A stretch of DNA of 64,000 nucleotides from Nitzschia sp. pyKryTriq1 (GCA_956465555.1 OY101115.1:2790001-2854000), one strand, 5' to 3'. Positions 51,237-62,318 are shown, numbered from the stretch's first letter. The notes: a model not told the origin generated them from the sequence alone. Translations and numbers: made by a program.

Positions 51237-52351
51237 TCAGGACGACGACGAAGGGGGGGGGGGCTACTGTACGAGCCGGTAGCCCCTGCCTGCTGGTACT
51301 GGTAGTTGACTGAGTGTAATCTATGATATATTTTGGATTTGGGAAGAATTTGGACTGATGTCCGCCAAGCAAGTTAATAAAGTTGTGCCCTTCTTCTTCT
51401 CTAGCTGTGCACCAGCTGAGATTGTACTCGAAACTAGTATGTGAACTCGTGGTAAGTGTCAATCAATGATGTGTATGACATTCTGTATAGCTTGGTTGGG
51501 GTTGGGTTTTGATTGCTATTATTTGTTTGGATAGATGTCAGCCCATTTTCATTTCTTTACTTGTTCCTTGTTCTTGCTTTCCTCCTTTTTGTCTAACTAC
51601 GTACTGGCACTGTACTCATACCAGCAGGTCCCTCTACTCGGTAGAGTAGTCTACTTCTAACGCTAGTAGTAGAGAGTAGTAGTAGGTACCGTTACTGTAG
51701 ACGAACACTACTACTGGTAGGTACTTGTTCGTTCTCACAGTATGGCTTTGGCGCCAAACCTCTTTCATGTGGATCATAAAAAATGCCGCGCATGAGTGCT
51801 CATTTGGATATGCCCTTTCTCCAAGGCGACCTTGCTTTCTCTTACTAAAATCCTGCAACGGTAGAAATCGATCATGTTGTCACCGCTAAGTAAAACACGA
51901 TCAGACGCTGTTATGGCACGAATGGGATTGTATCTACGAATTATTATGTACGAGAATTGTCTAAAAAAATCTAAAATAAAGTGGAGGGATTTTCGAATAA
52001 TACAACTAGCGCGCGTCCGTTGTGCAGCGTGTGCGCGGTATCTTTTGGATTTCGGATGATGTGCGCCGGCCGCCGGCCAAGCAAAATTTTTTTTAAAGTT
52101 GATTAATGCCCCTCTCTCGTTGTGTGTGCCGTTGACATTGTACGTACGTACCAGGTACCAAAGAAAACCCAGCGTGTGGAGTTCCACCAGAGGGCGAAGG
52201 CCGACCGACGATCCGATCTGCATCCTCAGCAATGCGCCACCAGGCATCAGGCATCAGGCAAAAACACACAAGTTTGTGTTATTCTGGTTCCGAATAGATT
52301 CCGAGCTTTCAACATTCGTTTTACAACTCGTACAATACAAACAAAGGCAAA
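51237..52351. other. Intergenic upstream of a Cys-rich surface protein
   Basis: About 1.1 kb with no gene recognised. GTAC/TAGTA-rich words are at about 51600-51730 and a GTACGTACGTACCAGGTACC block at about 52141-52159, some 190 bp before the next ATG. A G run is near 51254. Confidence 0.4.
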
Positions 52352-54109
52352 ATGAAGTTTGCAGTAGCAGTTGGAGTCCTCGCACAAACTCTCCCCGCCG
52401 TGTCGGAGAAGGCTGTGGATCTTGTCAGCGGAGAGAAGAAGTTCGATTTGGCGAGCATCTTGGCATCCATTCCCCGAGAAGCAGATGGCTCGGTCTCTCA
52501 TGGGAAGCAACGTCGTGCCCATGGAGGCCGTCGAACCCAGCAAACTAACGCCTTCCAACAAAAAGTCGCAGCAACGAAGAACAGGCTTTTGACCAATGCC
52601 GCGGGACGCGACGCGAAGCCTTGCAATCCCTTCTCCTCTGACGCTGATGTGGGAATTTTGTCCTGCGCAAAGGGCTTCTACTGCCAGGAAGACGAGAATG
52701 CCTTCCTCGGCGGCAAATGCGCCCCCCGAATGGCACCCGAAGGAAACTCTATTGGAAAGAGCAAGGCCTTTGCTAGCTTTGGCAAGGGAGGTCTCCTCAA
52801 GAGTATCCGCGAAGCTGCCAAGGCCGTCTCTGAAGGCGTTGTCGAGTGTGACCCCTCCGGCAGTGCTGATGTTGGTATCCTCTCGTGCGGAGAAGGAAAG
52901 CAATGTCTTGCCAGCAGTGCTTCAAGTATGGGTGGCTTTTGTGCCCCCGAAGCTCATTCCCGTCAGCTCTATCACCTCACCTACGATACAGGTCTTTGCG
53001 ACCCCACTTCCCCCGACTACTTGTACTATGATTGCGACTGTACTGGCTTTGATAATGCTACTGGTACGGGAAACATTCCCTGCACGGCCTTTGAAGACTA
53101 CTGCCTTGGAATTGCCTACGCGGGCTGCAAAGACACCTGTGTGACCCGAACTGTGGACTACACTTTCTCGAACTTCACTGCGCCTGGGTACAGCTTTTGC
53201 TTCGACTTTGCGACCCCCTACGCCCAAAAGGTGTGCTTTGAAGAATCTTTCGAGACTGATAGTTGCACAATGACCTTCAACGATCAGCCTTGTACTAGCT
53301 GTGAACTCGTTGAGACCGGCAACTACACTTCAATTTCTTTCGACTGTGTGAACGCCGGCGGAAAGGTAGGCAACACCGAGGATGGCAGCATCACCGATCT
53401 GCTGCCAATCGTTGATTCTTGCCACGTGGATGGGCCGCAGCCTGAGTGCACCATATGCACTGGCGATTCGCTATTCAACACTTACTCCATGGACCTTGTA
53501 ATGGTTCCGGGCTTCGGCGAGTTCACTTGCAACGCATTGGGCTACCCCGCCTATTACTACCCTTCCATTTCGGCAGATTACTGCCCTATCGTCTCTGCTG
53601 CCGCAGCCGATATTTGTTGCGACTTCTACTGTGACCTTTGTGGCCCAACCAGTTACATTCCTGATTCGAACTATGGAATCGCATTGGACGTTTCGCTTCC
53701 CGGATATGAGGGTCTCACTTGCGGTGATCTCTCATATGCAGCTTACTACAACTTCACCATTCCTGAAGAGACTTGCCCTTCTGCTGCAGGCATCGCGGGA
53801 GCTTGTTGTGATACGTACGAAATCTCCTGCGACCTCTGTGGCGATCTTGACATCAACCCAACTGCCTCCTTTCCACTCGAAGGGGAGGAAATCCCTTGCC
53901 AATTTTTGGCGGTTTTCCTCAATGAGACAGACTGCGACGTTGTCGCACCGCTCGTTACCGACGTCTGTTGTTCCGCTCCGGATCCGACGTCTGCTCCCGC
54001 CGGGGGATCTGAGCCAGCGCCAGCTGGTGCATCGGGTCTCCTCTCTACAAAGAATCTCGTGTCCATGGCAGGTCTCGCAGTCGCCGCTGTTGCATTTGTG
54101 ATGAACTAA
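52352..54109 (+). CDS. Cys-rich secreted, probably GPI-anchored surface protein (paralog A)
   Basis: A single exon of 585 aa. The signal peptide MKFAVAVGVLAQTLPAVSE opens the protein and a hydrophobic tail ends it (NLVSMAGLAVAAVAFVMN), as in GPI-anchored proteins. Two N-terminal knots share C..ADVGILSCxxGxxC..GGxC (near residues 90-125 and 165-197). A middle region is rich in Cys and Tyr. Then come modules of the form CDLCGPTSYIPDSNYG ... TCGDLSYAAYY ... C ... ACC, about three copies. NFT/NYT glycosylation sites are common. The family is not one I can name; it is shared with the gene at 59319-61082. It is likely a disulfide-rich cell-surface or frustule-associated protein (inference). Confidence 0.72.
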   Translation: MKFAVAVGVLAQTLPAVSEKAVDLVSGEKKFDLASILASIPREADGSVSHGKQRRAHGGRRTQQTNAFQQKVAATKNRLLTNAAGRDAKPCNPFSSDADVGILSCAKGFYCQEDENAFLGGKCAPRMAPEGNSIGKSKAFASFGKGGLLKSIREAAKAVSEGVVECDPSGSADVGILSCGEGKQCLASSASSMGGFCAPEAHSRQLYHLTYDTGLCDPTSPDYLYYDCDCTGFDNATGTGNIPCTAFEDYCLGIAYAGCKDTCVTRTVDYTFSNFTAPGYSFCFDFATPYAQKVCFEESFETDSCTMTFNDQPCTSCELVETGNYTSISFDCVNAGGKVGNTEDGSITDLLPIVDSCHVDGPQPECTICTGDSLFNTYSMDLVMVPGFGEFTCNALGYPAYYYPSISADYCPIVSAAAADICCDFYCDLCGPTSYIPDSNYGIALDVSLPGYEGLTCGDLSYAAYYNFTIPEETCPSAAGIAGACCDTYEISCDLCGDLDINPTASFPLEGEEIPCQFLAVFLNETDCDVVAPLVTDVCCSAPDPTSAPAGGSEPAPAGASGLLSTKNLVSMAGLAVAAVAFVMN

Positions 54110-54899
54110 GTGTCGATATTCTTACGGCTTCTTCTCGGAAGACCCTGCTTGTGTTGGTTTTCCTCTATCACCTGCGAAATCTTGAGGTTTTATTTTTTAT
54201 GTTAACAATAAATCAAATCAAATAGGAGAAGAATTTAAAATTCATTCAGTACTATCGTAGGACTCCTGCAGATAGTACTGTAGCTGCACTCTACTCCTAC
54301 GCTCCTTTTGTTTGTGTAGCTACTGGGCACTGGCCGCACGCCAGACACATCAAGAATGGACAAGAACTAGTGCCGAGGAGTTGTCCTCGACTACTGTACG
54401 TAACGTACGTAGTCAGAGAGGAGTCATTCAATCTCTCTACCACCGGTAGAACATGGCAGTGATAGTGTAGTTATTATCTTTCTTATCTTTTAAGACTACC
54501 ATCTTTCTCTTCGACATCTTCGGACTGTCTGGCATGGCTACTAATATCGTTCCGGCGCAAGAGAGATTAATTTCTCTCGACCGTCAAGGTAGTAGCTAAG
54601 AAATAGACTGCACTTTTCTTCGCTACGATATCGTCTTCAATACTACTGTACAAGTGCACCGAATCCAAGATTGTGGGATTTTATGCACCAAGACTGATCA
54701 TTAGTGACTGAGCAGTCTGTCATGGGATACGGACCCGACGACGATGATCCAGTGACGATTGATGACCGCTCATGACCATCCAAGATCTTGGGTGGATGAG
54801 CGATCGACAATGTCGTCAATCGTAGGGTAGAATGTAATCACAACTTTTAGACGGTTCCTTACGTAGGACTACATTCTCTACTGGTTTGTCTCTAGAGTC
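54110..54899. other. Intergenic, possibly with LTR-derived sequence
   Basis: The presumed 3' UTR of paralog A includes AATAAA near 54205. No gene is seen in the rest. The stretch from about 54670 could belong to the copia remnant that follows, but I could not define a long terminal repeat. Confidence 0.35.
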
Positions 54900-55480
54900 T
54901 CAACAAGAACTCTAAACCCACACACTTCCTCTGCGGCAAGATGGCTAGTCGACAGGCCTACAACTGTTCAGAAAAGGAAATAAGATAGTACTAACAACTC
55001 AAAGTAACACAAGACCACAAGTAACACGAGACCACAAGCGGACATGGGTGACAACAACGCTGCTCCACGTGGGCAAAATGCCCCAGCCACAGTGCTGGCG
55101 TTCGATGCGAACTTCACTACTAACGCCATCGCTGCTGCGATTGCTCAGGCCGTGATGGCACTGCAGCAAGCGCAGCAGGCACCACCGGCAGCCGCTCCTC
55201 AGGTATACTCTCTCACCCCTGCACTTGGTCGCTATCTCCTCGATACCAGAGACAAGGGTCTCATTATTCAGCATTCAGCCGAACAAGGCAGAGTCATTTG
55301 AATGCTACGTGGATGCTGATTTCACCGGAAATTGGGACAAAAGGATCGCTGGAGATGATCCAAATACAGTGAAGTCTCGATCTGGTTTTATCATCAAGTA
55401 TGCTGGGGTCCCTCTGTACTGGTCCTCGAAACTGCAAACTCAATTTCGCGCCAAAACCAAGATCCCGATAGATCACACTT
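54900..55480 (+). mobile_element. Ty1/copia-type retrotransposon remnant (CoDi-like fossil)
   Basis: Two parts are recognisable: a gag-like N-terminus from 55044 (MGDNNAAPRGQNAPATVLAF, Ala/Gln-rich) and, directly after, a piece of RNase H (ECYVDADFTGNWD, SRSGFIIKYAGVPLYWSS). Nearly all of gag-pol in between is missing, so it is a heavily deleted, broken fossil. The RNase H wording matches the copia-like CoDi elements known from diatoms. Ends and age cannot be fixed; no paired LTRs were found. Confidence 0.7.
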
Positions 55481-55782
55481 TGTCCGACAGGCGCTCAGAC
55501 CCGACGGACGAGGACAGACTGGTCTGCTCCCCGACCGTCCGGCTACCGGTGCAATATCACCCATCACTGCTTTTTTCTCCATCTGTTTGCGTTCTTTCTT
55601 CTCTCCTTTCGTTGCAAGTTGCAAATCTCCCTGTCTCAAATAATAATCAAAACTGCGGCTTCGATACGAGTAATAGAGACTATCTATACCTGGCATTCTA
55701 TTTTTCGACCAAGCCCTTATTGTTGCTGTTCATATTTGCTGCCGCGTGAAATCGAAGAAGATCCAAGAGGAGCTTTCGAAGC

Positions 55783-58700
55783 ATGAATTCTCTCGCGCGG
55801 TTTCTTTTGCTGGTGGTCGTTACTTGTACCCTGTTGTGCGAACAGCTGTGGTCGTTCTCGTTGACCGGTCTTCCGCGGGCCAAATCAGTGAGATCGAGTC
55901 GCCAACTCGAACAACCCAAAATTATTTTCGCCGGAAGAAGCGCTCAATCTCATCGGCTAAATGTGGCCTCCAAACCTGTGCCGCCGCAGCAGTCACCAGC
56001 AGCGACGACCCAAGTCCTCTATCAGAAAGTCGTACGACCGTCAAGCATATGGCCGGATTTGCTATTTCTAGGGTACCTCGTAGAGTACCTCGAGAGTCGC
56101 TTTGAGCTCCCTGCCAATTTACCCATGATCTATGAAACCCTTCCTGGAAACGACGAGACGCGGTGTATCCTGGCTTGGGATTCTCCTCTCTCCCCGTCGC
56201 AAGAAGCGACTCGGATGGAAGTCGAAGTTGTGGGAATTTATACAGACAAGGCGGACGAAAACAACCAACCTTCCAAGGTGCCATCCATCCCCAATATGGC
56301 CATGGTAGTAGTGCGAAAAGCAAAGTTGTCATCACCCACCCTTCCACCGATGATGCAGAACCTTTTTCAGGATTCAGAAAAGCGGATTATCAAAGCACTC
56401 GATCGAGGCTTGGAAGATTTTGTTGCTGGGAACATCAAATTCGATACTCCCCACGAGAAGCAAAAGCTTCCCAAGAACGTCAAGACAGTCGAGGAGGCGC
56501 TGAACGTGGAGCTTGTCGATTCGATTCCAGAGCGGAAACAGCCAAAAGTGGAAGCGACGGATGTTGTATTTGATGCCTACGCGACGGAGGACAAGGGATC
56601 GAAGAAATCTTCTCTTGACGAGAAGACAAAGAGTCGTCCAACGTCAAAGGATGTTGCTGCGGCGATGGAAACGATGAAAGTCGAAGCCAAAAGTCCGACT
56701 GGAACTGACAAGAATGGGTCCCAGACGCCGAAGACCGATTTTGCTGTGGAAGCTGCCAAGCGAAAAGCAGCCCAAAAAAGTATTCCTAAGCCTTTGGAAG
56801 ACTATGCAGTGGCAGCTGCACGAAGGGTAAAAGAAAAACGAGCCTATGCAAAGCCCACAGAAGACTTTGCTGTCAGTGCGGCCAACACACTTAGCTCGTC
56901 GGCAGTGAAATCCGCTTCCGTCGCGCAGCCGAAGAGAAAAGTCAAAGCACAAGAAGTTCGTCCTGAGATTCAGCCCGATGAGCCGCCGATGTCTATACCG
57001 AGTGACTTCAAAATACCAGATTACATGGGGAAAGATAGAGCCTTTCGCACCACCATATCACGGCCGAAGGACCGCGCGAAGGGTGTCAAACAAAAAAGTC
57101 CAGCAGCTGGTCAATCTGTTGGTGGTCCAACTGCTACGTCGAACCAATCCTCTCCGAAAGTGGAAACAAAGCTCGAACAAGTCTTTGGAACTCCCAATAT
57201 ATCGAATGGAAACCGGACCCCTACCAAGCAAGCAATTGATGCTGGTAAACAGTCTGACATCAGCAAGGACAAGCCAATGCCTTCCAGGGAACAAATCGAA
57301 ATGGACATTATGAAGGCTGCGCAGGATGTCATGAGCGAAATGGCTGAGCAGGGACAAGATATGACACCCGAAGAGTTGTTGCAAGATGTGCTGAAGTTTG
57401 GTGAAGAGAAGGAAAAAGAAAATGAGCACGGGAGTGGTTTTGTTAGTGCAGCATTCGACAAGGCCAAGGATTTGATGCGACAACAAAATGAGCAGCGTAA
57501 GGCAAAGCTGGGCAAAGAACTTGGGTATAAGGAGCTTGACTCTTTGGACGGCATCCAACCAGGTCCTTTGATTGCCAATGAGGAGCTATCGGCCGAAGAG
57601 GAACTACGAAGAATGTTTGAAGCGGGGGAACGGATTGCTGACGGACGCATTACAATATCCGTGCAGCAAAGGGGGGAACTGTCTACCACGGGAACAACAG
57701 CGGAGGAGATTGACGCTTTGATTGCCAAAGAAAAGACGATTTCAAAACATGCTAGATCTCTCGACGAAGAATTGACGGAACTCGAGTTGGCCATCAATTC
57801 TTCGCCGGGAGAAGAATTTGATGGGCCACGCCAAAACCCACTTTTCGATCTTATGTCGGGCCCCGAAGTCTACAACCCCAACGTGGATTTAGATTCTGTG
57901 AACTATCCTGGCGCAATGCCAGGCACGAAATATGTGAATCTACCGAAAGAGCTCAATGAAGCTATTCGACAAGCTGAATTCGCTGTGGAGGTCTTGGTTG
58001 ACTTGAAAAAAGTTGAAAGTGTTGGCGATGATGGTAGAAAGGAAGTCAAGTTTTTCGCCGGTGACCGTGAACTCAGTCAGGAACAAGTAATGAATCTTGA
58101 AACGGTTGCCAACGAGGCTATTGAGATCGGCCTTATCAAAGATCCAATAAAGCTAGTGGGGGAAAGCTCCAGGCTGCAAATGATTGTGGACGAACTTCAG
58201 CAACAACCAAAGGAGCGCTTCCGCGAAATTGCCGAAAATTACAAGGACTTGATATTGTCTGACAACTTTGCAGATCTGATCAAGGCTCGTCTTGTAAAAA
58301 TGGCCGATCGGGACCTCGATGCACTACGTCAAAACGACGACAGTCTGAAAGAGCCGCATGAACGTGAACGCGAGATTCTGGGACAACTAGTTATTTATGC
58401 ACAACTTTTGTTGAAGGAGGCTCGAGCATTGGGCGCGCAATTGGAAGCGCAACAGCTTGAGGTTGTTCGGTCAATCTGTCAGGTAGCAATGGACCCGAAA
58501 CACCAGACAGAAGAAGAGACTGCAAATGCCTTGTCCGACGCTGTACGCGATATGAGACCTCTCTTGGACGATTCTTTCGTGGCTTACTTAAAATACGCCG
58601 TTGCCGAAGAGGAAGCTCGACTTGCTCGTGCTGGTCTGGTCGATGACCCAGAACATAACCAGTGGCTTTTCGTCCTCAAGATCGTCCAGCAGGGTGTTTA

Positions 58701-59148
58701 TGCAGAAATTTCCAAAAGCATCAACCGGTACATCGAGCACATCTGGTATGTTTTGAGAATGGAATCGCCAAAGGAACGAAAGATGCTGCTGTCCAAGCTG
58801 ATTGACGTGATGCCGACAATGGATGTTCGTCCATTTGTTCGCGTAGTCCAAAATATTGTGGGATCTTTGGGTGATTCTACTAGGGGAGAATTTGACGGTG
58901 TCGTTCCACTTGGCGAAATGACTAACAAACTGCTCCAGCTGCATCGTGACGTGAAAGAACTATTACCACCAGAAAGGATCGCCGAGAAGAGCCGGGATGC
59001 CGACGAATGGGCTGCAAAACAGAAGCAACGTCTGTTGGAGGCACGAAAATTGGGCAAGCAACGCCTGAAAAATGCCGATGGCATAGCCAACCGACAAGAT
59101 GAGATTGATGCGATCGGGAGAAACGGAGAGGTCGAAAGATTCGATTAA
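55783..59148 (+). CDS. Large plastid-targeted protein of unknown function
   Basis: A single exon of 1121 aa. The N-terminus (SLARFLLLVVVTCTLLCEQLWSF|SLTG) is a signal peptide with plastid-type Phe site. A small ordered domain follows (about 85-215, WPDLLFLGYLVEYLESRFEL, RCILAWDSPLSPSQEATRM). Next comes a Lys/Ser/Pro-rich disordered part with three copies of a short helix motif (TDFAVEAAKRKAAQKS, EDYAVAAARRVKEK, EDFAVSAANT). The C-terminal half is helical and charged (NAEFAVEVLVDLKKVESVGD-like, FREIAENYKDLILSDNFADL, EHNQWLFVLKIVQQGVYAEI, ESPKERKMLLSKLIDVMPT) and looks like a conserved all-alpha domain. I do not recognise it. Its leader and disordered charged part resemble those of the 1743-aa HAD-repeat protein, but no sequence match was seen. 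Confidence 0.72.
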   Translation: MNSLARFLLLVVVTCTLLCEQLWSFSLTGLPRAKSVRSSRQLEQPKIIFAGRSAQSHRLNVASKPVPPQQSPAATTQVLYQKVVRPSSIWPDLLFLGYLVEYLESRFELPANLPMIYETLPGNDETRCILAWDSPLSPSQEATRMEVEVVGIYTDKADENNQPSKVPSIPNMAMVVVRKAKLSSPTLPPMMQNLFQDSEKRIIKALDRGLEDFVAGNIKFDTPHEKQKLPKNVKTVEEALNVELVDSIPERKQPKVEATDVVFDAYATEDKGSKKSSLDEKTKSRPTSKDVAAAMETMKVEAKSPTGTDKNGSQTPKTDFAVEAAKRKAAQKSIPKPLEDYAVAAARRVKEKRAYAKPTEDFAVSAANTLSSSAVKSASVAQPKRKVKAQEVRPEIQPDEPPMSIPSDFKIPDYMGKDRAFRTTISRPKDRAKGVKQKSPAAGQSVGGPTATSNQSSPKVETKLEQVFGTPNISNGNRTPTKQAIDAGKQSDISKDKPMPSREQIEMDIMKAAQDVMSEMAEQGQDMTPEELLQDVLKFGEEKEKENEHGSGFVSAAFDKAKDLMRQQNEQRKAKLGKELGYKELDSLDGIQPGPLIANEELSAEEELRRMFEAGERIADGRITISVQQRGELSTTGTTAEEIDALIAKEKTISKHARSLDEELTELELAINSSPGEEFDGPRQNPLFDLMSGPEVYNPNVDLDSVNYPGAMPGTKYVNLPKELNEAIRQAEFAVEVLVDLKKVESVGDDGRKEVKFFAGDRELSQEQVMNLETVANEAIEIGLIKDPIKLVGESSRLQMIVDELQQQPKERFREIAENYKDLILSDNFADLIKARLVKMADRDLDALRQNDDSLKEPHEREREILGQLVIYAQLLLKEARALGAQLEAQQLEVVRSICQVAMDPKHQTEEETANALSDAVRDMRPLLDDSFVAYLKYAVAEEEARLARAGLVDDPEHNQWLFVLKIVQQGVYAEISKSINRYIEHIWYVLRMESPKERKMLLSKLIDVMPTMDVRPFVRVVQNIVGSLGDSTRGEFDGVVPLGEMTNKLLQLHRDVKELLPPERIAEKSRDADEWAAKQKQRLLEARKLGKQRLKNADGIANRQDEIDAIGRNGEVERFD

Positions 59149-59318
59149 AACCACGAGTTTGCTCCCGAAAGATTTACTGACCTGGCAAGCAAAACTATTA
59201 CGAAGCAACCATATGAGTGCACCCGATAAAAAACTACAAGTACTAGAAATACGAGTACTAGAAATACGAAGTATAAACAATTTGTTCCGACATGGAAATC
59301 ACGATAGTATAGTTTCAA

Positions 59319-61082
59319 TTAACTCGTAGAGACGAGTATTGCAGCAGCCACGGCGAGGCCTAGCGACGACATATAGCTTTTTGTTGATAGAAACATCGTT
59401 GCGTCGGCAGTAACCGTGGGCGCTAAGGTTGTCTCATCGGCAACAGTCGGCATACTGGGCAGGGTTGACTCTATCGACGAAGGGGCCCCGCTTGGACTAC
59501 TCGTTTCACCACAACATATAGGAGCCGCTATAGGGGTTGCAAGCTCGCAATAGGTACTATTGAGGAGGGTATCCAAAGAGTAACAAGGGAATTCTTCACC
59601 TCCAAGGGTGACGTTGGCAGAGGGATACGCCATTTCCCCACCACAGATACTGCAGCCATCTGCCAAACAGCAAGACTCTTGTATGAGGCCTCCAATAGGA
59701 GCACAGGTACCATCAGGAATTGAAAAGTTCACGTAGGCCGCGTATGCGAAATCACCACAGCTGTAACTAGCATACCCTTCGACGGGGATTTCTATTGGTA
59801 TATCGAATTTTGTGACAGGAATGTAGCCATCGGGCCCACAAAGATCACATTGGTAGACACAGCAACCGTTTTGTGCGGCCATACTGAAGGACGGGCATTT
59901 GTAATCGGGGATGAGGTTGAGGCTCTCCCCCAGTGCCAAATCTTGGCAGGTAAGTTGTAAATTGGGAAGAGAAACATTGACACCATACTTGACATAGGGA
60001 ATGTAGTCGCCTTCATTGCATAAGGTGCAATCGAAGGTAATATTCACGTCAGAGCAACGACCGAGAATTGGGAGAAGGTCGACGAGATAGTAATCGACAC
60101 CACCGATCCCTCCTCCTTCCACGTTGCTGCAATCGAAAGAGCTTATTGAAAATTCCTCGTCCAGTGTGCATGTGCTGCAGTTTTTGCCATTGAATTCGAT
60201 TGAACACGTAGTTCCAGCATTTCGATAGGCAAGACACATTTTCTGATAGTAAGGGGCCGAAAATTCGTAGCAGAACTTGTAGACTTGCTCGACAGATTCT
60301 TCAAAAATGTAGTCTGCAGTAACATATGCATTGACATCTTCACAGAACACATATTCTTCTGCATATACGCAAGTCATGGTCCCTGTGCCGTTGACCAAAC
60401 CAGAACAGTCGCATGCACTGTTATAGATGGTCGAAGATGGGTCACACTTGTCAACTGAGTAGAGATGGCGAGAAGCTGTAGAAGTACTTGTACCGGTACT
60501 GACGCAGAAGCCACCAAGCTCAGAGCTCTTGTCTCCTTTACAAAATTCACCTGTCCCACAGGCCAGAATGCCGATATCCGCCGATGCTGGATCACACGGA
60601 ACGCCAACCTTGTCTTGTTTCTTGACCTGCTGTCTGCGCATCCTAAAAGCTCCACTCTTCCCGAAAGCATGCTTTCTGGGACTCTCCTCCTTAGAGAATC
60701 CCTCCCAGCTGCACAGACCTCCGAGCTTTGATCCTAGATTGGGCTTGCAGAAGTGACCTTCGTCGCAGGACAAAATACCAACATCAGCGTCAGTCGAAGT
60801 CGGATCACAGGATGCCTGTTCCATAGCAAAGAACGCCAGAGCGGCAGGGGGGTTCTTGAAGGCTGTATTTTGTCCATCCAGCGTATATTTCTCAACAAGA
60901 GTGCGCCTCTTGTTCCGATGCTGAATGTTGTTGGCGCGGGAAACTCCTCCCTCCCGAGCAACTCGGAGGACATTTCCGATCCGAACTTCGTCGTCCTCAC
61001 TGCTGAGAAGATGCCTCGAATGATGTTCCGACAAGGCCGGAAGGGTCTGAGCCAGAACTCCTGCTGCTACTGCGAACTTCAT
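59319..61082 (-). CDS. Cys-rich secreted, probably GPI-anchored surface protein (paralog B)
   Basis: A single exon of 587 aa, clearly related to the gene at 52352-54109. The signal peptides are nearly the same (MKFAVAAGVLAQTLPALSE), both have two ADVGILSC/ADIGILAC knots (CDEGHFCKPNLGSKLGGLC and CGTGEFCKGDKSSELGGFC), and the same Cys modules follow (YQCDLCGPDGYIPVTKFD, SCGDFAYAAYVNFSIPDGTC, CSICGGEMAYPSANVTLGG). The end is again hydrophobic (MSSLGLAVAAAILVSTS). Overall identity is only moderate, so the duplication is old. It is inverted relative to paralog A and tail-to-tail with the 1121-aa gene. Confidence 0.72.
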   Translation of the reverse strand: MKFAVAAGVLAQTLPALSEHHSRHLLSSEDDEVRIGNVLRVAREGGVSRANNIQHRNKRRTLVEKYTLDGQNTAFKNPPAALAFFAMEQASCDPTSTDADVGILSCDEGHFCKPNLGSKLGGLCSWEGFSKEESPRKHAFGKSGAFRMRRQQVKKQDKVGVPCDPASADIGILACGTGEFCKGDKSSELGGFCVSTGTSTSTASRHLYSVDKCDPSSTIYNSACDCSGLVNGTGTMTCVYAEEYVFCEDVNAYVTADYIFEESVEQVYKFCYEFSAPYYQKMCLAYRNAGTTCSIEFNGKNCSTCTLDEEFSISSFDCSNVEGGGIGGVDYYLVDLLPILGRCSDVNITFDCTLCNEGDYIPYVKYGVNVSLPNLQLTCQDLALGESLNLIPDYKCPSFSMAAQNGCCVYQCDLCGPDGYIPVTKFDIPIEIPVEGYASYSCGDFAYAAYVNFSIPDGTCAPIGGLIQESCCLADGCSICGGEMAYPSANVTLGGEEFPCYSLDTLLNSTYCELATPIAAPICCGETSSPSGAPSSIESTLPSMPTVADETTLAPTVTADATMFLSTKSYMSSLGLAVAAAILVSTS

Positions 61083-61584
61083 CTCTCATACGATAGAGAA
61101 CGATACCGGTAGTTGATGTATTCAGAATTATATTTGTAGGGAGTGACGAGACAGGAGACGCCATCTCACCTATTTTCATCTTGAATTTCATCACTCATCA
61201 TCATCACCATCGCATCGCTATCGCGGTACCGGTACTTGTACTTGTACTTGTACAGTACGTACCCGGTATGTTCATGCCTTTTTTTGAATTTTCGAGCTCC
61301 TTTCGAACGAAAACGGACGACGGGCAAGCGTCAACGACGACAGAATAAGAAACCCGGAACTTCACGGACGTCGGCCAGAGCCATCGGCCATGGCGTGCGC
61401 TTCGTCGAGCTTTTCGCGTCCCGCTTTTATTTCTCGTTTTGTTTTCGTCTTGTCTATTCTTGTTTTTCTTGTTGATACTCATACTTCTTGACCCTTGCAA
61501 TCACAACCAAAGCACGGCAACGGCAACCGTCACCGAGTGCAAGACTGCTAGATACATTACATAGCACTAGTTCGTTCCATCACA
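61083..61584. promoter_or_regulatory. Divergent promoter region with GTAC-word cluster
   Basis: It lies between paralog B (minus) and MCTS1 (plus). The cluster at 61225-61270 reads GGTACCGGTACTTGTACTTG and on to GTACGTACCCGG. No gene is seen. Confidence 0.45.
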
Positions 61585-62318
61585 ATGTTCAGGACGTTCG
61601 ACCCCTCGAAAGATGTGTCAACGAGTACCCAAGTAAAGGCGTCGATCCAAAGAGGCATTAAGGCTCAAATCGCAGAGGCGCATCCTTCAATAACAGAAGA
61701 AGAGCTTGATGCTCTACTTCCAAAGAAGCATCCTCTTGTCCAATATAAGGTTGGCCCTCATATGATGCTCTACTGTCGACGTGTCGAGCATGAAGGGGCG
61801 AGTCCATCCGACGAACCAATCTTCTTCCAGCATCGCGATGGTCCCATTCTGCCTACTCTGCGAATGATCCACAAATATCCTTCCGTCAAATTTACAAGCG
61901 TAACCGTGGACAAGGGTGCGATTCCCTATCTACTGGGAGGAGCAAACGTAATGTGTCCAGGTTTGACGAAGGATCCCGGCTCTGTAATGCCGCCAGATGG
62001 CATCGAACAAGACGAAAATGGTTTTGACAAACCAGGTCTGTCGAAAGGTGATGGTGTCGTAATCTTTGCGGAGGGCAAAGAACATGCATTGGGGATTGGG
62101 GTCATGGCAATGAGCAGTGCGGATATGTAAGTTGCAAGAACAGTTCAATCATGATCATTCTTCTGTATCGTCAGAATTTCATCACACCAACCTCTCACGA
62201 TGTTGACTTCTGCGTTCTTCAATCTATCAACCGTAGCCGATCAAAGAATAAGGGTATTGGAATTGAAATCTCACATAATCTTGGCGATGGTCTTTTCATG
62301 GCAAATGAACTCTCGTAG
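61585..62318 (+). CDS. MCTS1: MCTS1-like translation factor with PUA domain
   Basis: Exons 61585-62126 and 62237-62318, intron of 110 nt splitting an Ile codon, give 207 aa. MCTS1 pairs with DENR to recycle 40S subunits and aid re-initiation. The N-terminal part (MFRTFDPSKDVSTSTQVKAS, QIAEAHPSITEEELDALLPKK) is the MCT1-type domain. The PUA domain follows: RDGPILPTLRMIHKYPSV, VTVDKGAIPYLLGGANVMCPGL, GDGVVIFAEGKEHALGIGVM and, after the splice, NKGIGIEISHNLGDGLF. The family is usually about 181 aa; the excess here comes from a loop (DPGSVMPPDGIEQDENGF) and a longer N-terminal region. Confidence 0.92.
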
